DNA of 64,000 nucleotides from Candidatus Gastranaerophilales bacterium. GTDB taxonomy: Bacteria; Cyanobacteriota; Vampirovibrionia; Gastranaerophilales; Gastranaerophilaceae. The notes beneath the pieces were generated by a model. The model worked only from the letters and a program-made list of their open reading frames with translations, was not told the origin of the DNA and ran no database searches. The translations under genes were made by a program, and so were the position numbers. This document shows, one piece after another, positions 27,451-36,476 of this stretch; the first letter of the stretch is position 1, and the number at the start of each line of letters is the position of its first letter. Where the stretch lies: the NCBI GenBank assembly GCA_944323735.1, contig CALUTO010000005.1, positions 31,415 to 95,414 of the forward strand, in the 5' to 3' direction.

Positions 27451-28932
27451 TTAACTCAAAATATAGTTTAACAGAGTTCTGACACCTGCACCGGTTGCAC
27501 CTTTTTTAAGCTCATTTACAGGTTTATCCAGAAATGCAGTACCCGCAATATCTATATGTGCCCAGCGGGTTTTCTTGACAAAATTCTGGAGGAAAAGGGC
27601 TGCGGTTTGTGTTCCGGCATATCTTGAACCGGTATTTTTCATATCTGCAATATCACTTTTCAATGAGTCTTTGTATTCTTCATACATAGGCATCTGCCAG
27701 AGCCGCTCACCGCCGGCAGCACCGCATTTTATTAATTTGTCGATAAGAGACTGGCTGTTGCCCATAATTCCGCTTGCAACATTTCCGAGTGCAACAACAC
27801 AGGCTCCCGTTAAGGTAGCAAGATCCACAATCTCATCTACGTCTAAATCACATGCATAACAGAGTGCATCAGCAAGCGTCAATCTTCCTTCCGCATCTGT
27901 ATTGTCAACCTCTATGGTTTTTCCGTTTTTGGCGGTCAGTATATCACCGGGTTTATATGCACTTGCACCGGGCATGTTTTCACAGGCCGCAATAAGTGCA
28001 TGGATTTCCACATTCGGCTTTAATTCTTTTAATACGTTCATAACAGCCAGAACTGCCGCAGCTGCTGACATATCATCTTTCATATTAAGCATGGAAGAAG
28101 GCGGCTTCAGATCAAGACCGCCGCTGTCAAAGCATATACCTTTCCCGATTATAGCTATTTTTCTCAGCGGCTTTGAGGGTTTATATCTCATGTGGATAAA
28201 TTTAGGCGGCTGGCTGCTTCCTCTTGCAACACCGAGAAAAGCCCCCATACCCATTTTTTCGATTTCGTCTTTGTCGTATACTTTTACATCAACATCTTTT
28301 ATGGACTGGGCTGTTTTTGCAAGAAAAGCGGGAGTCGCAATCTGCGGTGCTTCGTTTGCAAGGTCTCTTGCATAATTTACCGCACCGGCGAAAATTTTAC
28401 CCTTTTTTACACCGGCTTTAGCTTTTTTGCAGCTTTCTTCATTTATATCTATGATTGCAAATTCTTCTATCTTTTTGCCTTTTTTTTCTGATTTATATTT
28501 TTCAAAAGTGTAAGAGCCGATGATTGTTCCTTCGGCAATCATCTGTGCCGCAAGTGCCTCGTCAAAACCGCCTATACCTGCGCCGTGTAATATAGAGACA
28601 ACTTTTTTTGCATTTGTCATTTTCATACATTTTTGGATGACTTTTGCCGCAAGTTCTCTCAGTTTCGGCAGGGTAAAATCTTTGTTTTTACCCAATCCGA
28701 CAAGCAACACCTTGTCCGCAGGAATTTTCCCGTGAGTGGGCAGCACATACATCTGTCCGTATTTTCCGGTAAAACCTTCCTTCTGGATTACAAAACTGCT
28801 GATTAAATTACCCAGTGCCATATCAACAGCACCGGTCGCCCCCCCGGGCATTTTCACACCTTCAAAAAGGTTCACGACAAGAACATTTGCCGGCGTCTGC
28901 TCTAACAATCCTTTTGTTACCGTTAAATTCAT
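27451..28932 (-). CDS. pepA: Leucyl (cytosol) aminopeptidase
   Basis: 493 residues, M17 family. NTDAEGRLTLADALCYA is the family signature; metal ligands lie in KGICFDSGGLDLKP and MKDDMSAAAAVLA. The N-terminal macro-like domain is present. The enzyme is a hexameric two-metal cytoplasmic exopeptidase used in peptide turnover. Monocistronic, with its own terminator. Confidence 0.95.
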   Translation of the reverse strand: MNLTVTKGLLEQTPANVLVVNLFEGVKMPGGATGAVDMALGNLISSFVIQKEGFTGKYGQMYVLPTHGKIPADKVLLVGLGKNKDFTLPKLRELAAKVIQKCMKMTNAKKVVSILHGAGIGGFDEALAAQMIAEGTIIGSYTFEKYKSEKKGKKIEEFAIIDINEESCKKAKAGVKKGKIFAGAVNYARDLANEAPQIATPAFLAKTAQSIKDVDVKVYDKDEIEKMGMGAFLGVARGSSQPPKFIHMRYKPSKPLRKIAIIGKGICFDSGGLDLKPPSSMLNMKDDMSAAAAVLAVMNVLKELKPNVEIHALIAACENMPGASAYKPGDILTAKNGKTIEVDNTDAEGRLTLADALCYACDLDVDEIVDLATLTGACVVALGNVASGIMGNSQSLIDKLIKCGAAGGERLWQMPMYEEYKDSLKSDIADMKNTGSRYAGTQTAALFLQNFVKKTRWAHIDIAGTAFLDKPVNELKKGATGAGVRTLLNYILS

Positions 28933-29009
28933 TCGTTTCCTCTTTCAATTTCTACCTTGCCATGATTATACGCTATAAATTGATTTTAATAAATATTTTT
29001 TTGTTGTAT

Positions 29010-29015
29010 TATAAT
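29010..29015 (+). promoter_or_regulatory. -10 box for pgk
   Basis: A perfect TATAAT 32 bases before the pgk ATG; the -35 region is weak. Confidence 0.4.
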
Positions 29016-29046
29016 TTCGTATGGAGAATACAAAAAGAGGTGTATT

Positions 29047-30249
29047 ATGAAAAAATCAATTCACGATTTAGGCGACATCAAAGGAAAAAGAGCACTCGTA
29101 AGAGTGGATGTTAACGTTCCTATGGATGAAAACAAAAATGTTACTGATGATACAAGAATCAGAGCTATTTTACCGACTTTACAGTTTTTAAAAGACAAAG
29201 GTGCAAAAATTATTCTTATGGCGCACCTCGGCAGACCTAAAGGCGAATGGAAAACCGAATTTTCACTCGAACCGGTTGCAAAATATATGTCTAAACTTCT
29301 CGGCGAAGACGTATTATTTGTAAAATCTCCGGTAGGTAAAGGCGCAGATAAAGAGCTCGAAGCACTTAAAGACGGTCAGGTCGCTTTACTTGAAAACATT
29401 CGTTTCTACAAAGAAGAAGAAGCAAAAGACGATGATATGACCTTTGCTCAGGAACTTGCAAAACTCGGCGACTTCTATGTAAACGATGCATTCGGCGCAG
29501 CTCACAGAAAACACACATCAACAGCTAAAGTTGCTCACATTTTAAAACCTGCTGTTTCAGGATTATTGATGGAAAAAGAACTGAGATGCCTGTCACAGGC
29601 TCTTGATAATCCCGTAAGACCTTTCACTGCTGTAGTCGGCGGAGCTAAAGTTTCTTCAAAAATCGGAGTTCTTGAAAACTTAATCGACAAAGTAGACAAT
29701 CTGATTATCGGCGGCGGTATGGCTTATACATTTGTAAAAGCTAACGGCGGAAAAATCGGCAACTCTATCTGTGAAGACGACCAGATGGATGTGGCAAAAG
29801 CTATTGAAAAGAAAGCAGCTGACAAAGGCGTAAAAATCGTTATGGCTACAGATGTTCTCGCAACTGACGATTTCTCCGGCAACGGCACAAACAAAATTGT
29901 TGACGTAAAAAATATCCCTGACGGTTTTGAAGGTGTGGATGCAGGCCCTGAGACACAGAAAGCTTTTGCAGAAGTTCTTAAAAATTCAAAAACTATTTTG
30001 ATGAACGGGCCGGTCGGTGCATTTGAAAATCCGGCATTCGCAAACGGAACAAAAGCTGTATTGCAGGCAATCGTTGACGCTACGAAAAACGGTGCCGTGT
30101 CTGTTATCGGCGGCGGTGATTCAGTTTCTGCGGCAAAACAGTTCTTCAAAGCTGAAGACTTCACCCACGTTTCAACAGGCGGAGGAGCTTCTCTGGAATT
30201 TATCGAAGGAAAAGTTCTCCCCGGGGTTGCAGCTCTTGATGACAAGTAA
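29047..30249 (+). CDS. pgk: Phosphoglycerate kinase
   Basis: 400 residues. Glycolytic enzyme making ATP from 1,3-bisphosphoglycerate. RALVRVDVNVPMD (start signature), MAHLGRPKGE, NDAFGAAHRKHTS, VVGGAKVSSKIGVL and the nucleotide-loop GGGDSVSAAKQF, STGGGASLEFIEGK. AGAGG lies before the ATG. It stands alone with its own terminator rather than in a gap-pgk-tpi operon. Codon use looks optimised, as expected for an abundant enzyme. Confidence 0.97.
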   Translation: MKKSIHDLGDIKGKRALVRVDVNVPMDENKNVTDDTRIRAILPTLQFLKDKGAKIILMAHLGRPKGEWKTEFSLEPVAKYMSKLLGEDVLFVKSPVGKGADKELEALKDGQVALLENIRFYKEEEAKDDDMTFAQELAKLGDFYVNDAFGAAHRKHTSTAKVAHILKPAVSGLLMEKELRCLSQALDNPVRPFTAVVGGAKVSSKIGVLENLIDKVDNLIIGGGMAYTFVKANGGKIGNSICEDDQMDVAKAIEKKAADKGVKIVMATDVLATDDFSGNGTNKIVDVKNIPDGFEGVDAGPETQKAFAEVLKNSKTILMNGPVGAFENPAFANGTKAVLQAIVDATKNGAVSVIGGGDSVSAAKQFFKAEDFTHVSTGGGASLEFIEGKVLPGVAALDDK

Positions 30250-30276
30250 TCAGCAAAATTATCATGATAAAATTGA

Positions 30277-30304
30277 AAGCACCCGTTTATGCGGGTGCTT
30301 TTTT
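30277..30304 (+). terminator. pgk terminator
   Basis: AAGCACCCG, TTTATG loop, CGGGTGCTT followed by T's. Confidence 0.93.
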
Positions 30305-30425
30305 GTGCAAAATAAATTTTAGTGTATATATATTACAAATAAAAAATATTTCACATAAAAGACTTTATTTTTATTCAAAAAAATGTTACAATAGTAGTGT
30401 GTTTATTAAATAGGAGCATGTGCCC

Positions 30426-31145
30426 GTGTGTGTAGATGTAAAGCATGCTTGTACATATATGCTGAAAGATTCCGGCTGGATTAAAAAAATCCTTCTGGGC
30501 GGTTTGCTTGTTGTGTTTCCGATGTTCGGTATTGCATTCCCCGGAATAAAGAGGATGTTTTCAGACCCCTATAACGCCTGTGCGTTATTGTTTTTCAGTT
30601 TAGTATCAGTTGGCATATATCTTGCAATTGTCGGGTATTTTTTCAAAACCCTGCACTTAAAAATCCTCGGTACATCAGAAAACCTTCCGGAATGGAACGG
30701 ATTTTTTGAACTTATTAAAATCGGCGCAAAAGCCTATATAGGAACGCTTTTGTTTTATCTGCCCATAGCACTTGTAATGGGACTTTGCTATATTTTCCTT
30801 ATTCCGGTTGAACACACCATGCTTTATGCAGGATTATGCTTCTTTGCACATATATTCATTGCTGCATTATATATGCCGTTTATGATGAGTTTTGCTGTTG
30901 ATTTAAAAGTGACATCTTTTGTTAATGCAGACAGAGCATTTTTAATTGTTGCAGGTGATTTCAGAAACTTTTTGATACTTGTTATGTGTGTATTTGCAAT
31001 AAGTTTCTGCTTCGGTTTTGTTGCGTCTATTCTGTCTTTGTCCGGTCTTTTGACCCTGTTTATTCCGTTTATTGCATTCTATGTGTATGTAGTTATGGCT
31101 GATTTATTTGCACAGCTTACTATGAAGGAGGCACTGAGGTTATGA
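30426..31145 (+). CDS. DUF4013 multi-pass membrane protein
   Basis: About 239 residues from a GTG at 30426, nine bases after GGAG; a GTG at 30420 is in frame but only three bases from that site. The start VDVKHACTYMLKDSGWIKKILLGGLL and five to six hydrophobic helices match DUF4013 proteins, which have no known function. The gene is followed by a coupled 33-codon ORF and then thiL. Confidence 0.78.
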   Translation: MCVDVKHACTYMLKDSGWIKKILLGGLLVVFPMFGIAFPGIKRMFSDPYNACALLFFSLVSVGIYLAIVGYFFKTLHLKILGTSENLPEWNGFFELIKIGAKAYIGTLLFYLPIALVMGLCYIFLIPVEHTMLYAGLCFFAHIFIAALYMPFMMSFAVDLKVTSFVNADRAFLIVAGDFRNFLILVMCVFAISFCFGFVASILSLSGLLTLFIPFIAFYVYVVMADLFAQLTMKEALRL

Positions 31146-31243
31146 AGAATTTCTGGAGTTTTTTAAAGTACCTTAATCCTTTTTATTATTTTGAAAGGAA
31201 CAAAAATATTAATCTGAGCCTGCTTATTAGGAGCCTTACCTGA
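31142..31243 (+). CDS. 33-residue small ORF upstream of thiL
   Basis: MKNFWSFLKYLNPFYYFERN and so on, an aromatic, basic peptide. Its ATG overlaps the stop of the DUF4013 gene (ATGA) and has GAGG eight bases upstream, so translation is plausible. The stop codon (TGA at 31241) lies inside the left arm of the hairpin in front of thiL. It may be a true small protein or a translated leader coupling DUF4013 to thiL. Confidence 0.45.
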   Translation: MKNFWSFLKYLNPFYYFERNKNINLSLLIRSLT

Positions 31244-31266
31244 TTTTGTGATAAAATCAGGTAATG
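31229..31266 (+). promoter_or_regulatory. Hairpin-bridged ribosome site of thiL
   Basis: AGGAG (31229-31233) is followed by TTACCTGATTTT, loop GTGAT, AAAATCAGGTAA: a perfect 12-bp stem ending on the first base of the thiL ATG. Linear spacing from the Shine-Dalgarno to the ATG is about 30 bases, too long unless the hairpin is folded. Confidence 0.55.
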
Positions 31267-32208
31267 AGAGAAACAGATTTTTTAAATACAATTAACGAAA
31301 AATTGTCAGACAATAGTTATCTGGGTGATGATTGTGCATATCTTAGCGAGTTCGGTCTGTATGTAACACAGGACACACTTGTTGAAGATGTGCACTTTTC
31401 TATGAAAACTATCTCCGTACGTCAGCTCGGAATAAAATCTGCAGCTGTAAATCTTTCTGACTTAGCCGCATGCGGAGCTGAACCTCTGTATTTAACCGTT
31501 TCCCTTTCTATGCCGGAAAATATAAAGACGGATTTTGTAGAAGAGTTTTACGAAGGTTTGAATTCAATATGCGAAAATTATAATGTAAAGGTAATCGGCG
31601 GAGATTTGACCGGAGCAGATAAAATTTTTATATCAATATGTGCAATCGGCAAAAAAGTCTCTGAATACAATATCTCAAGGAAATATGCAAAAGCCGGTGA
31701 TGCGGTTGTTGTAACAGGAAATCACGGAGAAAGTGCGGCAGGCTTAAGACTTCTTTGCGAAAACAAAAAGCAGCCGGAAGCTTTTATCAAAAAACATCTT
31801 GAACCCGTGGCAAGAATTGAATGCGGCATTAGTGCGGCCAGAGCAGCTGCACGGGATTTTGCAATGATGGACACATCAGACGGGCTGGGCGATGCATTAT
31901 ACAAGATTGCTAAAGCCAGCGGTGTACGTCTGGAGATAGATTTTGAAAAAATTCCGGTGACTCCGGATTTGAAAAAAACTTTTCCACAGCAATATAAAAA
32001 CCTGATTCTATGGGGCGGGGAGGACTACGAACTAACTGCAGTTATACCTGATGATATGTATAAAAAGCTTGATAAAAAGCAGTTTGTAAAAATAGGTGAG
32101 GCAAAGTCCGGCTCTGATGTTATAGTAAAAGACGGCGCAGAAAAATATATTATTGATACGGAAATGTTTAACAGAAAGAGTTTTCAGCATTTTAAGGAGC
32201 AGAAATGA
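31264..32208 (+). CDS. thiL: Thiamine-monophosphate kinase
   Basis: 314 residues. ThiL phosphorylates thiamine phosphate to the diphosphate. LGDDCAYL, TQDTLVEDVHFS (Mg-ADP ligands), SAAVNLSDLAACGAEP, VIGGDLTGADK, MDTSDGLGDAL and WGGEDYELTAV are all family motifs. The start is fixed by homology and lies at the foot of a hairpin. Overlaps ispD by four bases. Confidence 0.95.
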   Translation: MRETDFLNTINEKLSDNSYLGDDCAYLSEFGLYVTQDTLVEDVHFSMKTISVRQLGIKSAAVNLSDLAACGAEPLYLTVSLSMPENIKTDFVEEFYEGLNSICENYNVKVIGGDLTGADKIFISICAIGKKVSEYNISRKYAKAGDAVVVTGNHGESAAGLRLLCENKKQPEAFIKKHLEPVARIECGISAARAAARDFAMMDTSDGLGDALYKIAKASGVRLEIDFEKIPVTPDLKKTFPQQYKNLILWGGEDYELTAVIPDDMYKKLDKKQFVKIGEAKSGSDVIVKDGAEKYIIDTEMFNRKSFQHFKEQK

Positions 32209-32855
32209 AATTATCGGTAATTATTACGGCAGGAGGTTCATCGCAAAGATTCGGAAAGGATAAGCTTCTTGAAAAAATAAAAGGCAAAGAGGTGATATTG
32301 CATTCTATTGAAGCATTTTTGCCCTTAATGCCGCAGGAGATAATCGTTTCCGCATCAGAAAAACTGGAGAAAATTATATCACCTCAGCTCGCTCATATTA
32401 AAAATCTTAAAATAGTCAGAGGCGGGAACACTAGACAGGCGTCTGTTTTTAATGCATTAAAGGTGTGCTCTGAGCCTGATTTTGTTTGCATCCACGATGC
32501 AGCAAGACCGCTTGTAAAACAGGAAAATATAAAGACATGTCTTGAAAAAGCACTTGAAAAAGGTGCGGCAATAACAGCCGTCAGAGCAACAGACACAATT
32601 AAAAAAGCCGATGAAAACGGGAAAATAACGGAAACACCGGATAGAAATACCCTCTGGTGCGTTCAGACCCCGCAGATTTTTTCTTATAAAACACTCCTTT
32701 GCGCCCATGAGCGTCTGTATGGAAAATCATTTTCCGATGATGCAGGTATGCTGGAGTTTTTGGGATTTCCTGTATATATCGTCAACGGAGATTATTCAAA
32801 CATAAAAATCACGACCCCGAAAGACATACTGCTTGCCGAACTTCTGTTCAATTAA
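32205..32855 (+). CDS. ispD: 2-C-methyl-D-erythritol 4-phosphate cytidylyltransferase
   Basis: 216 residues. Third step of the MEP isoprenoid pathway: CTP plus MEP. IITAGGSSQRFGKDK is the nucleotide loop; IVRGGNTRQASVFNAL, IHDAARPL, ATDTIKKA and VQTPQIF, GDYSNIKITTPKDI are characteristic. It is coupled to thiL by an ATGA overlap; both pathways draw on related precursors (DXP feeds thiamine and isoprenoids). Confidence 0.94.
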   Translation: MKLSVIITAGGSSQRFGKDKLLEKIKGKEVILHSIEAFLPLMPQEIIVSASEKLEKIISPQLAHIKNLKIVRGGNTRQASVFNALKVCSEPDFVCIHDAARPLVKQENIKTCLEKALEKGAAITAVRATDTIKKADENGKITETPDRNTLWCVQTPQIFSYKTLLCAHERLYGKSFSDDAGMLEFLGFPVYIVNGDYSNIKITTPKDILLAELLFN

Positions 32856-32977
32856 AAAATGTCCGAAACCCGCCAATAACAGAAATAAATCATTTTTTTA
32901 GAGGATAGAACATAAAAACATATTATAGTAACCTGTGAATATAATAAAGACTTATTATATTTTTTAGTGAGGCAGGT

Positions 32978-33424
32978 TTGAAAAAATTTACTTTTAGATT
33001 ACAGGTAGTACTGGATATAAAAGAGAAACTTCTCGAGGAAAAATTGCTGGAGCTGGCGAAAGTTCAGAGAGGTCTACAGGAAGCTGTCCAAAAGCAAAAA
33101 GAGCTGGAGGGATATCAGCTTGAAATAAACAATGCACTCCTTAGAGTCTTTCAGAGCGGAAATGATCTCGATTTGAATGAAGTGCAAAGATACAAAGATT
33201 TTATTAATAAATTAATTGTAGATATTTCAAACCAGAAGGTCGTTATCCAGAATGTACAAAAACTACTTGAATTGAAACGAAAAGAAGTTAATGAAATATT
33301 AAAAGAAAAGAAAGTTCTTGAAAAACTGAAAGAAAACCAGAAAAAGAAATATTATCAGGAGCTTGAACACAACACAAGAAAAGAGCTCGACGATATAACA
33401 TCAAGCAGATACAGATCAGCTTAA
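32978..33424 (+). CDS. fliJ: Flagellar export chaperone FliJ
   Basis: 148 residues starting at TTG with GAGG upstream. Almost entirely coiled coil (KLLEEKLLELAKVQRGLQEAVQKQKELEG), with the N-terminal FTFRLQVVLDIKE common to FliJ. FliJ is the central stalk of the FliI ATPase complex. fliI is not upstream here, unlike the usual fliI-fliJ order. First gene of the hook cluster. Confidence 0.85.
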   Translation: MKKFTFRLQVVLDIKEKLLEEKLLELAKVQRGLQEAVQKQKELEGYQLEINNALLRVFQSGNDLDLNEVQRYKDFINKLIVDISNQKVVIQNVQKLLELKRKEVNEILKEKKVLEKLKENQKKKYYQELEHNTRKELDDITSSRYRSA

Positions 33425-33448
33425 AAACGATAATTAAACGGGGCGGAG

Positions 33449-35590
33449 ATGGATACAACAAGTATTACAAATTTATTTGCAACACAGGCTGCTGAAAATA
33501 TTTCAGCAGGCACTGTCAGGTCTGCCGGCGCAGTCGATGATACCTTTGCAAATATTTATGACAATCTGACAGCAAACAAGCCCCAAACACAGCAAGAAAA
33601 CAATTATCTTGATCGTTCTGAAAACAGAAACGAACCGTTCAAACAGGACAGCAAATCCGTTTACGGGCAGAATAAATCTGCATTGGACAAACACACTGAC
33701 ACAAACAAACCACAGGCAGACAAAAAACAGAATATTACAGACAGAGCGGAAGATAACCGGACTTCACCCGAAGAAACACAGGAAAAACAAACGAACAAAA
33801 CAGAATCCGGTGAAATAAAAAAAACAGATACTCAAAATAATAATGAAAAACCGGAAGAGACAGAAACAGAGTCACAAAAAGAAAATATAAATAATAAAGA
33901 AGATAACAAAAAAACTGATGCATCCACTGACAAAAAAGAGTCTGCAGATACTGATACAAAACAGGTTATTGAAAATACCGGTAACACAAATTTTGTAAAC
34001 AAAGAAAATGTTCAAAATGCTGCTCCGGTTGAATCAGAAACTAAAGTTGAGACTTCAAATACCGCTCAAACTGTTACCGTTACGGAAACAGATGATGTTA
34101 TATGGAATACATTGCCGGAAAATTCCGATACAAAAGCTGTGCCGGTGCAGAATTATACAAGCACATCCGATACGGAGATTACAACAAATAATGGTGTAAA
34201 TTCTTCAAATCAGCAATCTTCAACAGATTCAACAAGTACTACCGGAGCAACAACGGACACTACCGCTCAAACAAATCAGGATACGGCAGCAAAAGTTGCA
34301 AATGAACAAATTCTGTCAAATATAGAATTTGAAAAAAATGTTGAAGATATGACGGACGAAGAATTGAAAAAACTCCTGAACAACAATGCACAGGCTTCAA
34401 CAAACACAACAAACAGCACAAATACAAAGACTCCAGCAACAGCCATGCAGGGACAGACCTCCGCTCAAACCGTGCCGCAAAATTTAGCTGATGAAATAAC
34501 ACCGGATGTAGAAATAAAGACAGAAGATACAAATATAGATGTCGAAACTACTTCTTCAGGCACCCAAAAGCCGGCAGATACTGCAGTGAAATCCGGAGCA
34601 GACCGGACAACATCGAACAACGGACAAAACCAAAGCAATTCACAGAATAAAATTACAATAAATCTGCAATCCCAAAATCCGGGAATTGATGCACAGTTAC
34701 AGGAAAGTACGGAAACCGCACCGGATGATACAAGTTCAACAACTTCAACAGCTGACATTGATACATCAACTGACGAAGCGTTAATAAAAGCAAATACAAA
34801 TAACACAGAAGAACAAACAACCGCCATAAATGTTGATGATGTTCCCGACAAAGTAAAAGACAAAGCCATATCGACTCTTCAGTCCGCCGCACCGACAGCT
34901 ACTGTTGAAGCTTCTAAAAGCTCAACCGATACAGGCACAGACTCAAATTCTTCTTTTACGAAAAACAATGCAAATGAAGAAGTTATAAAAATGTCCGTGA
35001 AAAATGCAGCTGAACCTGCAGCTAATACCGTAGATGCATTCGGCGCAAAAATAGAGAGAAACGCATTCGGGAAAGTCTTGAACAATGCAGAATTGAATAC
35101 CCGGCTTAATAAATCTGACATTATGAATCAGATTAATTCAAGATTCTCGGAGCTGCAAAACGGCGCAAACAGCAAAGTTACAATTGTTTTAAGACCTGAA
35201 AATTTAGGCAGAATCCATCTTGAAATTGTAAATTCGCAGGACGGAATTACTGCGAAAATGGCTACTGAAAACCAGCAGGTTAAAGAACTCCTGGACAAAA
35301 ACATGGATGCATTAAGAGCATCTTTGCACAATCAGGGCATCAATGTAAATAACTTAAAGGTAGAAACTACATCACAATCCAGCAACCCGAATCTTGGATT
35401 TGAACATGAACAGTTTAATCAGAATGCGTCACAGCATTCACATCAGGGAAGCCGGCAAGCTGCAAACAGAGAAGCCGCTTCACAGTACAACACGGAAGAA
35501 CAGGATTATGAAATGAGCCAGCAGTCCGCTGCAGAGACTCAAACGTCGTCAGGAATAACACACAACGGTAAGATTGATTATACGGTATAA
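33449..35590 (+). CDS. fliK: Flagellar hook-length control protein FliK
   Basis: 713 residues. Residues ~40-560 are a low-complexity Thr/Asn/Gln/Glu/Lys ruler region. The conserved C-terminal domain (about 570-645) reads VTIVLRPENLGRIHLEIVNS and LRASLHNQGINVNNLKVE, the Flg_hook fold that interacts with FlhB to switch export specificity. Longer than the ~400 residues of E. coli FliK. Position between fliJ and flgD supports the call. Confidence 0.92.
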   Translation: MDTTSITNLFATQAAENISAGTVRSAGAVDDTFANIYDNLTANKPQTQQENNYLDRSENRNEPFKQDSKSVYGQNKSALDKHTDTNKPQADKKQNITDRAEDNRTSPEETQEKQTNKTESGEIKKTDTQNNNEKPEETETESQKENINNKEDNKKTDASTDKKESADTDTKQVIENTGNTNFVNKENVQNAAPVESETKVETSNTAQTVTVTETDDVIWNTLPENSDTKAVPVQNYTSTSDTEITTNNGVNSSNQQSSTDSTSTTGATTDTTAQTNQDTAAKVANEQILSNIEFEKNVEDMTDEELKKLLNNNAQASTNTTNSTNTKTPATAMQGQTSAQTVPQNLADEITPDVEIKTEDTNIDVETTSSGTQKPADTAVKSGADRTTSNNGQNQSNSQNKITINLQSQNPGIDAQLQESTETAPDDTSSTTSTADIDTSTDEALIKANTNNTEEQTTAINVDDVPDKVKDKAISTLQSAAPTATVEASKSSTDTGTDSNSSFTKNNANEEVIKMSVKNAAEPAANTVDAFGAKIERNAFGKVLNNAELNTRLNKSDIMNQINSRFSELQNGANSKVTIVLRPENLGRIHLEIVNSQDGITAKMATENQQVKELLDKNMDALRASLHNQGINVNNLKVETTSQSSNPNLGFEHEQFNQNASQHSHQGSRQAANREAASQYNTEEQDYEMSQQSAAETQTSSGITHNGKIDYTV

Positions 35591-35602
35591 AGGGAGTAAA
35601 AA

Positions 35603-36439
35603 ATGTCTAACATTCAAACAGAATTGAACGCAATGCTCAGTGCAACAGCACAAAACAAATACAAAGAACAACAGGCAAACGGGCCGACTCAGGAGCTGGA
35701 CGGCGATGCATTTCTCTATCTGATGATGGAGCAATTGAAAAATCAGGACCCGACAAACCCGATGGATAACTCTGAAATGCTCTCGCAGCAGGCTCAATTT
35801 ACGCAGGTTCAGGAGCTGCAAAATCTGAGCGAGGCAATGTCACAGAACAACATGATTGTACAGGCAACAAGCCTTGTAGGAAAAAATGTAACGGTAATTG
35901 ACCCCAACGATACAACAAAAACTATAACAGGTATGGTTGAATCGGCAAACTTTACTAATTCTGCAGCAACTGTAGTAATTGACGGTGTTGAATATCCGTT
36001 AGGACTCGTTGCCTCGGTAGGAACTGAAGCATCTACTCAGGTCGGTACTCCAACCTCTGCTGAAGAAATCGGAAAAACAAAACTCAGGGACCTCAACATG
36101 CTGAGCGGCATAACAGAAGGTGCCATAACACTGAGAGTTCAGGATGGAAGTAACAACAACTTTATAACAAATCATGTCATAGATATTTCACGAGATATGA
36201 CAGTAAATGACCTCGTTAAGAAATTTAATGTTGCCGGTGTAAGTGCAGAAATTCAGGACGGAAAAATAGTACTTACACCGAAAGGTGACAATTATGCAAT
36301 TGCAATTAACGACGGAAACATAAACAACACAAATGCACAGTCGAGTAATTTTGTAACAAAAGCCGGATTCGGTCTGTATGATGCAGATGAAGGTTCTTAC
36401 GCATCAAAAGTGCTGGATGTGCAAAAAGCTACAGAGTAA
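35603..36439 (+). CDS. flgD: Flagellar hook cap protein FlgD, extended
   Basis: 278 residues. The N-terminal block GDAFLYLMMEQLKNQDPTNPMDN with EMLSQQAQFTQVQEL is diagnostic for FlgD, the hook scaffolding cap. A Tudor-like segment follows (SLVGKNVTVID, then VDGVEYPLGLVASV). The C-terminal ~110 residues (ITLRVQDGSNNNFITNHVID, MTVNDLVKKFN, VSAEIQDGKIVLTPKGD) look like a flagellin/hook IN-type module rather than the usual FlgD Fn3 domain. GGGAG is upstream. Confidence 0.92.
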   Translation: MSNIQTELNAMLSATAQNKYKEQQANGPTQELDGDAFLYLMMEQLKNQDPTNPMDNSEMLSQQAQFTQVQELQNLSEAMSQNNMIVQATSLVGKNVTVIDPNDTTKTITGMVESANFTNSAATVVIDGVEYPLGLVASVGTEASTQVGTPTSAEEIGKTKLRDLNMLSGITEGAITLRVQDGSNNNFITNHVIDISRDMTVNDLVKKFNVAGVSAEIQDGKIVLTPKGDNYAIAINDGNINNTNAQSSNFVTKAGFGLYDADEGSYASKVLDVQKATE

Positions 36440-36476
36440 TATTTAATCAATTATTACAAATCAAACGGGAGGATAG

